Assembly (NCBI RefSeq): GCF_010727325.1
Contig: NZ_AP022565.1
Coordinates: 5,270,001-5,334,000, forward strand
Length of the DNA: 64,000 bases
Direction of reading: 5' to 3'
From: Mycolicibacterium alvei
GTDB taxonomy: Bacteria; Actinomycetota; Actinomycetes; Mycobacteriales; Mycobacteriaceae
In this document: piece after piece, positions 1-9,621 of the stretch
Layout of the letters: the number at the start of each line of letters is the position of its first letter
Numbering within the stretch: position 1 is the first letter of the stretch
The notes under the pieces: model-generated
The model's database searches: none
What the model was told of the DNA's origin: nothing
The model's input: only the letters and a program-made list of their open reading frames with translations
Made by a program: the position numbers and the translations under genes

Positions 1-522
<522 letters not shown>

Positions 523-832
523 CGATGTGCGACACAAGAAGGGCCGTCGGCCACACGCCCGGTGTCGGTGTTGCTTGATTACTTCACCAAAGCGAGTTAT
601 TCTCGCTCTCGTCCAGCACTCGCAGGGTCTCTGCCTGCGTCGACACCAGGACGACACCCAATCTTCTTGTGTTCTACTCGTGGACTGACGGTTCGCCGTA
701 TATCGGCGGATCCTGGCGATCGTCGTCGCGCAGGCGACGGTGTGAGTCACGCGCTCAGCGGTCAGCTGAACGCGCATCGACCTTTGGGGAACCCTCGCAC
801 GACCTGATGAGCGAGGGAAAGAAAGGAAATCC
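523..832 (+). other. rho 5' leader, non-coding
   Basis: This 310-base gap between thrB and rho has no convincing gene. It holds a good promoter at 575-603, so the rho mRNA would have a leader of roughly 220 bases. A small hairpin (CGTCGC at 724-729, GCGACG at 734-739, four-base loop) lies in it. A purine-rich ribosome site (AAAGGAAA, 824-831) precedes the GTG start. Long leaders on rho genes are often used for autoregulation; that role here is inference. Confidence 0.5.
575..603 (+). promoter_or_regulatory. Probable SigA promoter of rho
   Basis: TTGATT (575-580) and TATTCT (598-603) are separated by 17 bases, the ideal spacing for a housekeeping promoter. The start site would be near 610. 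It is 50 bases after the thrB stop, so rho would be transcribed independently of the threonine genes. Confidence 0.5.
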
Positions 833-2860
833 GTGACAGATACGGACCTCTTCACGGCTGACAGCGCCAACGGCGCGGGGGATTCGCCGAAAGCCGTGAC
901 TACTGAAAGCACTGCGACCGCTGACACTGCGGCGCCGGCTGCTGCCTCTGCGCCCGGATCAGGCACCGCGCGGCGCGCTTCGAGCGCCCGGCCCGCGTCG
1001 CTGTCGACCATGGTGCTGCCTGAGCTGCGAGCGCTGGCCAAGGAAATCGGTGTCGAAGGCGCGTCCGGTTTGCGTAAGAGCGAGCTGATTGCAGCTATTC
1101 GCGCCCACCGTGGCGAATCCAACGGCGTCACCGCCGAGACCAAGCCGGCTGCCGCCGAAACCAAACCGGCTGCCGCCGATGTCCAGCCGGACGCCGGTGC
1201 CGAGACCGCCGAGCCGCCCGCGGCCCGGCGCCGTGAGCGCCGAGGTTCCTCGCGCCAGGCCGGCTCGCCGGCCGCCGACGCAGCCGCCGAGACCAAGGTT
1301 GAGGCGGAGGCCGATTCGGCCGCCGAGGCCGACACCAAGGGCACTGAGTCTGCCGCTGAGCCGCAGGAAAAGCCGGCCAAGCGTGACCGCCAGGACCGAC
1401 GCGACAAGCGCGAGCAGTCCGATTCGGACAAGGCCGACAACAAGGCTGACAACAAGACCGAGAACAAGCAGGACGACAAGCGCGACCAGAAGCAGGACCG
1501 CGGTCAGGCTCGCGACCAGTCCGATCAGCAGGACAACCAGCAGAACCGGGGCGGAAACTCGTCCTCCAACGCCGATGACGATGGAGATGGCGACGGTCGC
1601 CAGGGCCGCCGTGGCCGCCGGTTCCGTGACCGTGACCGTCGTCGCCGTGGCGACCGCGGCACCGAGGGTGGCGGTAACGAGACCGAGCTGCGCGAGGACG
1701 ACGTCGTCCAGCCGGTCGCCGGCATCCTCGACGTCCTGGACAACTACGCATTCGTTCGTACCTCGGGCTACCTGGCCGGGCCGAATGATGTCTACGTCTC
1801 GATGAACATGGTGCGCAAGAACGGTCTGCGCCGTGGTGACGCGGTCACCGGTGCGGTCCGCGTGCCCCGTGAGGGCGAGAACAGTGGCGGCGGGCAGAAC
1901 CCGCGGCAGAAGTTCAACCCGCTGGTGCGTTTGGACAGCGTCAACGGCGGTCCGGTCGAGGCGGCCAAGAACCGGCCGGACTTCACCAAGCTGACCCCGT
2001 TGTACCCGAACCAGCGGCTGCGCCTGGAGACCACGCCCGAGCGGCTGACCACCCGCGTGATCGACCTGATCATGCCGATCGGTAAGGGACAGCGTGCCCT
2101 GATCGTGTCGCCGCCCAAGGCCGGTAAGACCACGATCATGCAGGACATCGCCAACGCGATCACCCAGAATAATCCGGAATGCCACCTCATGGTGGTGCTC
2201 GTCGACGAGCGCCCCGAAGAGGTCACCGATATGCAGCGTTCGGTGAAGGGCGAGGTCATCGCCTCGACGTTCGACCGTCCGCCGTCAGATCACACGCAGG
2301 CCGCCGAGCTGGCGATCGAACGGGCCAAGCGCCTGGTCGAGCAGGGCAAGGACGTCGTGGTGCTGCTGGACTCGATCACCCGTCTGGGCCGCGCGTACAA
2401 CAACGCGTCCCCGGCCTCGGGTCGCATCCTGTCCGGTGGTGTGGACTCCACCGCCCTGTACCCGCCGAAGCGGTTCCTCGGCGCGGCCCGCAACATCGAA
2501 TTCGGTGGCTCGCTGACGATCATCGCCACCGCGATGGTCGAGACCGGCTCCACCGGTGACACGGTGATCTTCGAGGAGTTCAAGGGCACCGGCAACGCCG
2601 AGCTCAAGCTCGATCGCAAGATCGCCGAGCGCCGGGTGTTCCCGGCGGTCGACGTCAACCCGTCGGGCACCCGCAAGGACGAGCTGCTGCTGTCCAAGGA
2701 GGAGTTCGCGATCGTGCACAAGCTGCGCCGCGTGCTCTCGGGTCTCGACAGCCACCAGGCCATCGATCTGCTGATGAGCCAGCTGCGCAAGACCAAGACC
2801 AACTACGAGTTCCTGGTGCAGGTCTCCAAGACCGCCCCGGGCTCGATGGACGCCGACTAA
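833..2860 (+). CDS. rho: Transcription termination factor Rho, with long disordered N-terminal insertion
   Basis: Hexameric RNA-dependent ATPase/helicase that terminates transcription. The 675-residue product is much longer than E. coli Rho (419). A Rho N-terminal SAP-like domain lies at about residues 55-95 (LRALAKEIGV). Then comes a low-complexity insertion up to about residue 280, first Ala/Lys/Glu-rich, then rich in Asp, Lys, Asn, Gln and finally Arg. The RNA-binding cold-shock domain (ILDVLDNYAFVR) and the RecA-type ATPase follow, with Walker A PPKAGKTT and the DERPEEVTDM and LLDSITRLGRAYN segments. The GTG at 833 follows an AAAGGAAA ribosome site. Such insertions are typical of actinobacterial Rho. 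A strong intrinsic terminator follows. Confidence 0.98.
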   Translation: MTDTDLFTADSANGAGDSPKAVTTESTATADTAAPAAASAPGSGTARRASSARPASLSTMVLPELRALAKEIGVEGASGLRKSELIAAIRAHRGESNGVTAETKPAAAETKPAAADVQPDAGAETAEPPAARRRERRGSSRQAGSPAADAAAETKVEAEADSAAEADTKGTESAAEPQEKPAKRDRQDRRDKREQSDSDKADNKADNKTENKQDDKRDQKQDRGQARDQSDQQDNQQNRGGNSSSNADDDGDGDGRQGRRGRRFRDRDRRRRGDRGTEGGGNETELREDDVVQPVAGILDVLDNYAFVRTSGYLAGPNDVYVSMNMVRKNGLRRGDAVTGAVRVPREGENSGGGQNPRQKFNPLVRLDSVNGGPVEAAKNRPDFTKLTPLYPNQRLRLETTPERLTTRVIDLIMPIGKGQRALIVSPPKAGKTTIMQDIANAITQNNPECHLMVVLVDERPEEVTDMQRSVKGEVIASTFDRPPSDHTQAAELAIERAKRLVEQGKDVVVLLDSITRLGRAYNNASPASGRILSGGVDSTALYPPKRFLGAARNIEFGGSLTIIATAMVETGSTGDTVIFEEFKGTGNAELKLDRKIAERRVFPAVDVNPSGTRKDELLLSKEEFAIVHKLRRVLSGLDSHQAIDLLMSQLRKTKTNYEFLVQVSKTAPGSMDAD

Positions 2861-2872
2861 CCTCGGCAACTC

Positions 2873-2900
2873 AAAAGGCCCCCGTCCGCGGGGGCCTTTT
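2873..2900 (+). terminator. Intrinsic terminator after rho
   Basis: Perfect 11-bp stem (AAAAGGCCCCC at 2873-2883 with GGGGGCCTTTT at 2890-2900) and a six-base loop, ending in four T. The A/T ends make it work in both directions, so it can also end the convergent TetR gene (stop at 2909). Confidence 0.9.
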
Positions 2901-2908
2901 GCGTGTCG

Positions 2909-3601
2909 TCAGGAAGTTGTTTCCGGGCGCAACCCGGGCATCAAATAGCGCTGAACCTGGGCGAGGACCGCGTCCCCGTCGCTGGGATCCAGTGTGTTCC
3001 CCGGCACTGTTGCCAGCGAGATCAGTACTCGCGCAACCCATTCCGATGCTTCGGGAAGGTCGATGTCGGCGCGGACTTCGCCGCGGTCACGAGCGGCTGC
3101 CAGATAGGGGGACCAGAATTCGGCGAGGTCGGGGATCATGCCCTGCACGCCGGCGCCCGCACAGGCTGCGAATTCCTCGGGTTCGTCAGTTCGGAGTTTC
3201 ATCAACACCGCGCCCGGATCGTCATACGCTCTGAGCCCGTTGCCGACACCCCAGGCAATCTGACGATCCAGCCCCTCGATCTGCTCAAGCTTGGCCTGGG
3301 CTTCCGACCAGAACGTGTCATTGAGGCGCACGATTACGGCGCCCAGCAGCGTCACCTTGTCCGGGAAGTGGCGGTAGAGCCACCCGCGGGACACTCCTGC
3401 GGCCTCGGCAACCTCGGAGACGGTGGTCGCGCGAATACCCTTGGTCCGCAGGCATTCTTCGGCAGCGTCGATCAGTCGATCTCGCACGCTGCGCGGTGCC
3501 GTGGTGCTGGTCACCTGTGGCGTCTCCTGAACTTCGGGGGCAGTTGCGGGGCAGTAGGTACATGATTCTGCCAAGGACGCTTCGTGCTGCGCCATATTCA
3601 T
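2909..3601 (-). CDS. TetR-family transcriptional regulator
   Basis: About 230 residues. After a variable N-terminus of about 35 residues comes a TetR-type HTH: helix RLIDAAEECLRTKGI, then TTVSEVAEAAGVSRGWLYRHF. The C-terminal half is an unassigned ligand-binding domain. Possible starts are ATG 3601, ATG 3595 and GTG 3628. ATG 3601 is preferred because AGGA lies 12 bases upstream. It is divergent from the acyl-CoA ligase gene, with only about 54 bases between starts, so it probably controls that gene and itself. The ligand cannot be told from sequence; an acyl-CoA or fatty acid is a guess from the neighbour. Confidence 0.85.
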   Translation of the reverse strand: MNMAQHEASLAESCTYCPATAPEVQETPQVTSTTAPRSVRDRLIDAAEECLRTKGIRATTVSEVAEAAGVSRGWLYRHFPDKVTLLGAVIVRLNDTFWSEAQAKLEQIEGLDRQIAWGVGNGLRAYDDPGAVLMKLRTDEPEEFAACAGAGVQGMIPDLAEFWSPYLAAARDRGEVRADIDLPEASEWVARVLISLATVPGNTLDPSDGDAVLAQVQRYLMPGLRPETTS

Positions 3602-3606
3602 GGTAG

Positions 3607-3624
3607 ACAGTTTTCCTAATCTGT
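3607..3624. promoter_or_regulatory. Possible TetR operator in the divergent intergenic region
   Basis: ACAG (3607-3610) and CTGT (3621-3624) form a short inverted repeat with a 10-base spacer, with partial extension outside. It lies between the divergent TetR and acyl-CoA ligase starts. The arms are only four bases, so this is a weak call. Confidence 0.25.
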
Positions 3625-3655
3625 TCACTATTTACCGAGCTTGGGGATCATTCCG

Positions 3656-5209
3656 ATGGCCGAAACGCTGCAGCAGTTGCTCCGGGAACGTGAGGGGGCC
3701 GACACGGTCGCCATCAAGTACGGCGACCGGACCTGGACGTGGCGCGAGCATATCGCTGAGGCGAAGGCCCAGGCTGCGACCCTGATCGGGATCGCCGACC
3801 CGGCGCGTCCACTCCATGTCGGCACGCTTCTGGGCAACACCCCCGACATGCTGACCGCGCTGGCGGCGGCGGCCCTCGGCGGCTATGTGCTGTGCGGCAT
3901 CAACAACACCCGCCGGGGTGATGCGCTGGCCCGCGACATCGCCCGGGTCGAATGCCAGGTCGTCCTGGTCGACGAATCCCATCGCGGGCTCCTCGACGGC
4001 CTCGATCTGCCGGGCGTCACCGTCATCGACGTATCGGATACCACCTGGTCACCGCAGGAACTCACGCCACACCGCGAGGTCGGGCCCGACGACACCTTCA
4101 TGATGATCTTCACCTCGGGGACCAGCGGTGAGCCCAAGGCCGTCCAGGTGGCGCACTCCATCGTGCTGTTCTCCGCCGCCGCGTTGGTGCAGCGCTACGA
4201 GCTGACCGAGGCGGACACCTGCTACCTGGCGATGCCGCTCTTTCATTCGAACGGGGTGTACGCCGGGTGGGGCGTGGCGCTCAGTTCGGGCGCGGCCATG
4301 GCGCCGGCACAGTTCTCCGCATCAGGGTTCCTATCGGACATCCGCCGCTACGGCGCGACCTACATGAACTATGTCGGCAAGCCACTGGCCTACATACTGG
4401 CCACCGCCGAGCAACCCGACGACCACGACAACATGCTGCGTGTGGCGTTCGGCAACGAGGCCGCCGACCGCGATATCGACGAATTCAGCCGCAGGTTCGG
4501 GTGCAGCGTCTGGGACGGCTTCGGCTCGACCGAGCTGGCGATCATCATCACCCGTTCCGAGGACACCCCCGCCGGCAGCGTCGGCCAGGGTTTCCCCGGC
4601 GTGGCGATCTACGACCCGGAGACCCTCGAAGAGTGCCCGGCTGCGCAGTTCGATGCCACCGGGGCACTGACCAACGCCGAGGCCGCCACCGGTGAGCTGG
4701 TCAACACCAACGGCAGCGGGATGTTCCGCGGCTACCACAACGACAAGGGCGCGACCGATGAACGGCTGCGCCACGGCATGTACTGGTCGGGCGATCTGGC
4801 CTACCGCGACGCCGATGGCTGGATCTATCTGGCCGGGCGCACCGCGGACTGGATGCGGGTGGATGGTGAGAACATCACTGCGGCACCGATCGAGCGAATC
4901 CTGTTGCGGCAGCCGGTGATCAGCCGGGTGGCGGTCTACCCGGTGCCCGACGAGTTCGTCGGCGACCAGGTGATGGCCGCCGTCGTGCTGCGTGACGGTC
5001 AGGTGTTGACGCCCGAGCAGTTCAGCGAGTTCCTGACACAGCAGCAGGATCTGTCACCGAAATCCTGGCCGAGGTACGTGTGGATCGCCGACGATCTGCC
5101 CAGCACGGCGACCAACAAGATTCTCAAGCGTGAACTCGTCGCCCTCGGTGCCGATCCGGCCGGCCGGGTGCTGTGGAAGCGTGAGGGCACGGCCTACGCG
5201 CACATTTGA
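3656..5209 (+). CDS. Acyl-CoA synthetase (FadD family, AMP-forming)
   Basis: 517 residues from ATG 3656 (MAETLQQ); an in-frame TTG at 3641 has no support. Activates a carboxylic acid through an acyl-adenylate and transfers it to CoA. The ANL-superfamily motifs are present: MIFTSGTSGEPKAVQ (ATP loop), GFGSTE, YWSGDLAYRDADGWIY and LAGRTADWMRVDGENI in the C-terminal hinge, and the catalytic lysine region TATNKILKREL near the end. It resembles the FadD1/FadD17 type of mycobacterial ligases; the chain length is unknown. It is divergent from a TetR gene that probably regulates it. M. tuberculosis has rpmE directly after rho, so this pair is an insertion relative to that order. Confidence 0.88.
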   Translation: MAETLQQLLREREGADTVAIKYGDRTWTWREHIAEAKAQAATLIGIADPARPLHVGTLLGNTPDMLTALAAAALGGYVLCGINNTRRGDALARDIARVECQVVLVDESHRGLLDGLDLPGVTVIDVSDTTWSPQELTPHREVGPDDTFMMIFTSGTSGEPKAVQVAHSIVLFSAAALVQRYELTEADTCYLAMPLFHSNGVYAGWGVALSSGAAMAPAQFSASGFLSDIRRYGATYMNYVGKPLAYILATAEQPDDHDNMLRVAFGNEAADRDIDEFSRRFGCSVWDGFGSTELAIIITRSEDTPAGSVGQGFPGVAIYDPETLEECPAAQFDATGALTNAEAATGELVNTNGSGMFRGYHNDKGATDERLRHGMYWSGDLAYRDADGWIYLAGRTADWMRVDGENITAAPIERILLRQPVISRVAVYPVPDEFVGDQVMAAVVLRDGQVLTPEQFSEFLTQQQDLSPKSWPRYVWIADDLPSTATNKILKRELVALGADPAGRVLWKREGTAYAHI

Positions 5210-5303
5210 TCGCGCTGGCGTCGTTCTACCGGGTGCCGAGCCGGTAACCCGTAAGGAATAGCGGCCGGTCATCCCGCGTTTAGGATGCTGGCGGTTGACC
5301 TGG

Positions 5304-5309
5304 CATAAT
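5304..5309 (+). promoter_or_regulatory. Possible -10 element of the rpmE promoter
   Basis: CATAAT at 5304-5309 gives a start near 5316 and a leader of about 70 bases for rpmE. There is no good -35 at 17 bases; a TTGACC at 5295-5300 is too close to belong to it. Confidence 0.3.
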
Positions 5310-5385
5310 GAACCGCCGACCCCTCGGTCCCGGTTCACGTCCATTTGAATTGCGGGCGACCCGGGCCAACGATTGAAGAGGAACC

Positions 5386-5628
5386 ATGAAAACAGGCATT
5401 CATCCTGAGTATGTCGAGACCACGGTGCACTGTGGTTGCGGCAACACCTTCAGCACCCGTAGCACCAAGCAGAGCGGCCAGATCGTGGTCGAGGTCTGCT
5501 CGCAGTGCCACCCGTTCTACACCGGCAAGCAGAAGATCCTCGACAGCGGCGGCCGCGTGGCCCGCTTCGAGAAGAGGTACGGCAAGCGCAAGCCTGCCGG
5601 TGATCAGGCTGCCGCAGCCGACAAGTAG
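5386..5628 (+). CDS. rpmE: 50S ribosomal protein L31
   Basis: 80 residues. L31 sits at the central protuberance and helps bridge the two ribosomal subunits. This is the zinc-binding (C+) form: the CGCGN pair near residues 17-19 and CSQC near residues 37-40 provide the cysteines. The C-terminus is a lysine- and alanine-rich tail. The ATG follows AGAGGAA. The C+ form is the one used when zinc is plentiful; a C- paralogue under Zur control would be elsewhere in the genome. Confidence 0.98.
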   Translation: MKTGIHPEYVETTVHCGCGNTFSTRSTKQSGQIVVEVCSQCHPFYTGKQKILDSGGRVARFEKRYGKRKPAGDQAAAADK

Positions 5629-5639
5629 CTACGTCAACG

Positions 5640-5676
5640 GCGCCCGATCTGTCGCATATGCGTCAGATCTGGGCGC
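5640..5676 (+). terminator. Hairpin between rpmE and prfA (terminator or attenuator)
   Basis: GCGCCCGATCTG (5640-5651) pairs with CAGATC (5664-5669) and GGGCGC (5671-5676), with one bulged T at 5670. The loop contains a further self-complementary GCATATGC. TGTTCTCGTTT follows. It could end most rpmE transcripts while letting some continue into prfA. Confidence 0.5.
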
Positions 5677-5712
5677 TGTTCTCGTTTCCGGAGAAAGTTG
5701 GAGGAGGCTGAC

Positions 5713-6816
5713 GTGACGGATACCGCTTCTGCTGGATTCCCGGCTCAGCCGGGGGGCGCAATCGAGGCGCTGCTCGCTGAGCACGCGGACCTGGAGCGTC
5801 AGCTCGCCGATCCCAACTTGCACGCCGATGCCTCGGCCGCCCGCAAGGTGGGCCGGCGGTTTGCCCAGATCTCACCCGTCGTCGGCACCTACCGCAAACT
5901 CGAAGCCGCCCGCGGCGACCTGGAAGCCGCACGCGAACTCGCGGCCGACGACGCCAGCTTCGCCGACGAGGTGGACGAGCTGACCGCCAAGGTCGCCGAA
6001 CTCGACGCGCAGCTGACCGACCAACTCGCGCCCCGTGACCCGCACGATGCCGATGACATCGTGCTGGAGGTCAAATCCGGGGAAGGTGGGGAGGAGTCGG
6101 CACTGTTCGCCGCCGACCTGGCCCGCATGTACATCCGTTACGCCGAGCGCCACGGCTGGACCGTCACGGTGCTCGACGAAACCTGGTCGGATCTCGGCGG
6201 CTACAAGGACGCCACCATCACCATCGCCAGTAAGGGTGATGCCGCCGACGGGGTGTGGTCGCGGATGAAGTTCGAGGGTGGTGTCCATCGTGTCCAGCGG
6301 GTGCCCGTCACCGAATCGCAGGGTCGCGTGCACACGTCGGCAGCCGGGGTGCTGGTCTACCCCGAACCAGACGACGTCGAGCAGGTGCAGATCGACGAGT
6401 CCGACCTGCGCATCGACGTCTACCGGTCCTCGGGCAAGGGCGGCCAAGGAGTTAATACCACCGACTCCGCGGTCCGCATCACGCATCTGCCCACCAACAT
6501 CGTCGTGACCTGCCAGAACGAGCGCTCGCAGCTGCAGAACAAGGCCCGGGCCATGGTGGTGCTCGCCGCCCGACTGCAGGCGCTGGCCGAGGAGCAGGCG
6601 TCGGCCGACGCATCGGCAGACCGGGCCAGCCAGATCCGCACGGTCGACCGCAGCGAACGGATCCGCACCTACAACTTCCCCGAGAACCGGATCGCGGATC
6701 ACCGCATCAACTTCAAGGCGCACAACCTCGACCAGGTGCTCGACGGAGACATGGACGCGCTGCTCGACGCGCTGGGCGCCGCCGACAAACAGGCCCGGCT
6801 CCAGCAGCAGTCATGA
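5713..6816 (+). CDS. prfA: Peptide chain release factor 1
   Basis: 367 residues from GTG 5713, chosen because GGAGGAGG ends 7 bases upstream; the in-frame TTG at 5698 overlaps that ribosome site. Recognises UAA/UAG in the ribosomal A site and triggers peptide release. The GGQ motif that enters the peptidyl transferase centre is at residues 243-245, followed by the RF1 signature [16 protein letters not shown]. The glutamine of GGQ is the substrate of PrmC, whose gene overlaps by four bases (ATGA), so they are translationally coupled. Confidence 0.97.
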   Translation: MTDTASAGFPAQPGGAIEALLAEHADLERQLADPNLHADASAARKVGRRFAQISPVVGTYRKLEAARGDLEAARELAADDASFADEVDELTAKVAELDAQLTDQLAPRDPHDADDIVLEVKSGEGGEESALFAADLARMYIRYAERHGWTVTVLDETWSDLGGYKDATITIASKGDAADGVWSRMKFEGGVHRVQRVPVTESQGRVHTSAAGVLVYPEPDDVEQVQIDESDLRIDVYRSSGKGGQGVNTTDSAVRITHLPTNIVVTCQNERSQLQNKARAMVVLAARLQALAEEQASADASADRASQIRTVDRSERIRTYNFPENRIADHRINFKAHNLDQVLDGDMDALLDALGAADKQARLQQQS

Positions 6817-7694
6817 CGCCGCCCGCCGGCCGAGGTACTACACGGATGCGGCAGGCGGTCGCGGCCGCGACGGCACGCCTGGCCGCCGCCGGCGTCGCTT
6901 CCCCGCGTATCGACGCCGAGCTACTGGCCGCGCACGTGGCGGGTGTCGATCGCGGTCGGCTGATGATCCTCGACGACGCCGATGAACAGTTCGAACAGGC
7001 CTACGACGAACTCGTCGCCGCCCGGTCCCGCCGGATTCCGCTGCAACATCTGATCGGCACCGCGCCGTTCGGACCCCTGACGCTCACGGTCGGGCCCGGT
7101 GTGTTCATCCCGAGGCCGGAGACCGAGGCGCTGCTCGAATGGGCTTTGAAATCAGGTCTAGGGCAGCGTCCTTCGCATCGTCCGCTGATCGTCGACCTGT
7201 GCACGGGCTCGGGTGCGCTGGCGCTGGCGCTGGCCGCGCAGTGGCCCGATGCGCGGGTACTGGCGGTGGAGAACTCGCCGGTGGCACTCGAATACGCACG
7301 ACGCAACGCCGCGGGGACGCGCGTCGAGGTACTGGCCGCCGATGTCACCGCGCCCGGCTTGCTGCCCGAACTCGACGACAGGGTGGACCTGCTGGTGTCC
7401 AACCCGCCCTACATCCCCGAGTCCGCTGTCCTGGAACGTGAAGTGGCCGAACATGATCCCGCACAGGCGCTGTTCGGCGGCCCAGACGGCATGTCGGTGA
7501 TCCGGCCCATCGTCACGCTCGCGGCCCGGTGGTTGCGCGAGGGTGCGTCCTGCGCTGTCGAACACGACGACACCACCTCCGAGCTGTCCGTCGAGGCATT
7601 CATCCGCGACGGGCACTTCACCGACGTCGCCGCGCGCCGCGACCTGGCCGGACGACCCCGCTTTGTGACGGCGACCCGGATTGGGAGAAGCTGA
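6813..7694 (+). CDS. prmC: Release factor glutamine methyltransferase
   Basis: 293 residues (HemK). Transfers a methyl group from S-adenosylmethionine to the glutamine of the GGQ motif in RF1 and RF2. Class I fold with the SAM-binding segment [14 protein letters not shown] near residue 130 and the signature NPPYIP near residue 198, which binds the glutamine amide. The N-terminal helical domain that holds the release factor is at residues 1-80. The ATG shares four bases with the prfA stop, which matches the functional link. Confidence 0.95.
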   Translation: MTPPAGRGTTRMRQAVAAATARLAAAGVASPRIDAELLAAHVAGVDRGRLMILDDADEQFEQAYDELVAARSRRIPLQHLIGTAPFGPLTLTVGPGVFIPRPETEALLEWALKSGLGQRPSHRPLIVDLCTGSGALALALAAQWPDARVLAVENSPVALEYARRNAAGTRVEVLAADVTAPGLLPELDDRVDLLVSNPPYIPESAVLEREVAEHDPAQALFGGPDGMSVIRPIVTLAARWLREGASCAVEHDDTTSELSVEAFIRDGHFTDVAARRDLAGRPRFVTATRIGRS

Positions 7695-7724
7695 GTTGAT
7701 GCGCGCACCGACCGGGGAGCCGAC

Positions 7725-8387
7725 ATGACCATCTTCGATTGCGCCGATGCCGATCAGCGGGCGACCGGCATCGCCTCGGCGATCAGCGCGGTGAAAGGCG
7801 GCCGGCTGGTGGTGATGCCGACCGACACCGTCTACGGGATCGGTGCGGACGCCTTCGATCGCGACGCGGTCGGAAGTCTGCTCGCGGCCAAAGGCCGTAG
7901 CCGCAACATGCCGGTCGGCGTGTTCGTCGGCTCGTGGAACACCATCGACGGTCTGGTCTACTCGGTGCCCCCGGCCGCCCGCGAATTGATCCGGGCATTC
8001 TGGCCGGGTGCCCTGAGCCTGATCGTCACGCAGGCACCGTCGCTGCAGTGGGACCTGGGGGACGCCAACGGCAACGTCATGCTCCGGATGCCGATGCACC
8101 CGGTGGCCATCGAGCTGCTGCGGGAAGTCGGCCCGATGGCCCAGTCCAGTGCCAACGTCTCGGGTCAGCCGGCCGCGGTGACGGCGGCCGCGGCCCACGA
8201 GCAGCTCGGCGACAAGGTCGAGGTCTATCTCGACGGCGGGCCGGCCGAACAACAGGCCGCGTCTACCATCGTCGATCTCACCGGCGTCCAGCCACGCATC
8301 CTGCGGACCGGCCCGATCAGCGCAGGAGACATCGCCCGGGTCGTCGGCGTGGAAACATCCACGCTCACAACGAAACCTACGGAGTGA
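7725..8387 (+). CDS. tsaC: Threonylcarbamoyl-AMP synthase (YrdC/TsaC type)
   Basis: 220 residues. Makes threonylcarbamoyl-AMP from threonine, bicarbonate and ATP for the t6A37 modification of ANN-decoding tRNAs. The YrdC core is visible: KGGRLVVMPTDTVYGIGADA near the start, KGRSRNMPVGVFV, and SSANVSGQPA. Only the YrdC domain is present, without the Sua5 C-terminal domain, so the short TsaC form. The ATG follows GGGGAG. It lies between prmC and wecA in the conserved actinobacterial order. Confidence 0.93.
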   Translation: MTIFDCADADQRATGIASAISAVKGGRLVVMPTDTVYGIGADAFDRDAVGSLLAAKGRSRNMPVGVFVGSWNTIDGLVYSVPPAARELIRAFWPGALSLIVTQAPSLQWDLGDANGNVMLRMPMHPVAIELLREVGPMAQSSANVSGQPAAVTAAAAHEQLGDKVEVYLDGGPAEQQAASTIVDLTGVQPRILRTGPISAGDIARVVGVETSTLTTKPTE

Positions 8388-8394
8388 TCTCAGC

Positions 8395-9621
8395 TTGCTG
8401 CAGTACGGTTCATCGGTGATGTCGGCCGGTGACGCAGTGATTCCCGCGGTCAGTTCCGGGCTGCTTGCCCTGTCGGACCAAGGTGCCGGTGTTCCGCTGC
8501 GTGAGCTGGCACTGGTCGGACTGACCGCCGCCATCATCACGTATTTCGCCACCGGTTGGGTGCGCGTGCTCGCCATTCGGTTCGGCGCCGTCGCCTATCC
8601 GCGCGAACGTGACGTGCATGTGCAACCCACCCCGCGCATGGGTGGGTTGGCGATGTACATCGGGGTGGTCGCCGCGGTGCTGCTGGCCTCACAACTGCCG
8701 GCACTCACGCGCGGTTTCGTCTATTCCACCGGCATGCCCGCAGTTGTGGTGGCCGGCGGGCTGATCATGGCCATCGGACTGATCGACGACCGCTGGGGTC
8801 TGGACGCCCTGACGAAGTTCGCCGGGCAGATCACTGCGGCCAGCGTGCTGGTCACGATGGGTGTGGCCTGGAGCGTGCTTTACATCCCGTTCGGGGGAGT
8901 GGGCACCATCGTGCTCGACCAGGTGTCCTCGATCCTGCTGACGCTTGCACTGACGGTGTCGATCGTCAATGCGATGAACTTCGTCGACGGACTCGACGGC
9001 TTGGCCGCAGGCCTCGGGCTCATCACGGCGCTGGCCATCTGTGTGTTCTCGGTCGGTCTGTTGCGTGATCACGGCGGTGATGTCCTGTTCTATCCGCCCG
9101 CGGTGATCTCGGTGGTGCTGGCCGGTGCCTGTCTGGGCTTTCTCCCGCACAATTTCCACCGGGCTAAGATCTTCATGGGCGACTCCGGGTCGATGCTGAT
9201 CGGCCTGATGTTGGGCGCGGCCTCGACCACGGCCGCCGGGCCGATCTCGCAGAACGCCTACGGCGCCCGCGACGCCTTCGCGCTGTTGTCGCCGTTCCTC
9301 TTGGTGATCGCCGTGATGCTGGTGCCCGCGCTGGATACGTTGCTGGCGATCGTGCGGCGCACCCGGGCCGGCCGTAGCCCGCTCAGCCCGGACAAGATGC
9401 ATCTGCACCATCGGTTGCTGCAGATCGGGCACTCGCACCGCCGCGCCGTGCTGCTGATCTACCTGTGGGTGGGCATCATCGCGTTCGGTGCGGCGGCGAC
9501 GATCTTCTTCGATCCGCGCTACACCGGAGCGGTTGTCGTCGCAGCGATTCTGGTGGCGATCGTGGTGACACTGATACCGCTGTTGCAACGGGGGAACGAA
9601 GGCCCCGCAGACGAGGACTGA
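8395..9621 (+). CDS. wecA: Undecaprenyl-phosphate GlcNAc-1-phosphate transferase
   Basis: 408 residues with about ten or eleven membrane helices. Transfers GlcNAc-1-phosphate from UDP-GlcNAc to decaprenyl phosphate, the first step of the linker joining arabinogalactan to peptidoglycan. Family motifs: IGLIDDRWGLDAL, NFVDGLDGLAAG, FMGDSGSM, and the nucleotide-binding HLHHRLLQIGHSHRR loop. TTG 8395 is used because GGAG (8381-8384) is 10 bases upstream; ATG 8419 is the alternative. It follows the tsaC stop by 7 bases, so the two are co-transcribed. An essential cell-wall enzyme in mycobacteria. Confidence 0.93.
   Translation: MLQYGSSVMSAGDAVIPAVSSGLLALSDQGAGVPLRELALVGLTAAIITYFATGWVRVLAIRFGAVAYPRERDVHVQPTPRMGGLAMYIGVVAAVLLASQLPALTRGFVYSTGMPAVVVAGGLIMAIGLIDDRWGLDALTKFAGQITAASVLVTMGVAWSVLYIPFGGVGTIVLDQVSSILLTLALTVSIVNAMNFVDGLDGLAAGLGLITALAICVFSVGLLRDHGGDVLFYPPAVISVVLAGACLGFLPHNFHRAKIFMGDSGSMLIGLMLGAASTTAAGPISQNAYGARDAFALLSPFLLVIAVMLVPALDTLLAIVRRTRAGRSPLSPDKMHLHHRLLQIGHSHRRAVLLIYLWVGIIAFGAAATIFFDPRYTGAVVVAAILVAIVVTLIPLLQRGNEGPADED

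Noticed and set aside
959-2185. Long open frame on the minus strand inside rho
   Set aside because: It is a codon-bias shadow of the rho gene; the product is a Leu/Val/Gly-rich sequence with no domain.
5295-5309. TTGACC with CATAAT as a promoter for rpmE
   Set aside because: Only three bases separate the two hexamers, so they cannot form one promoter.
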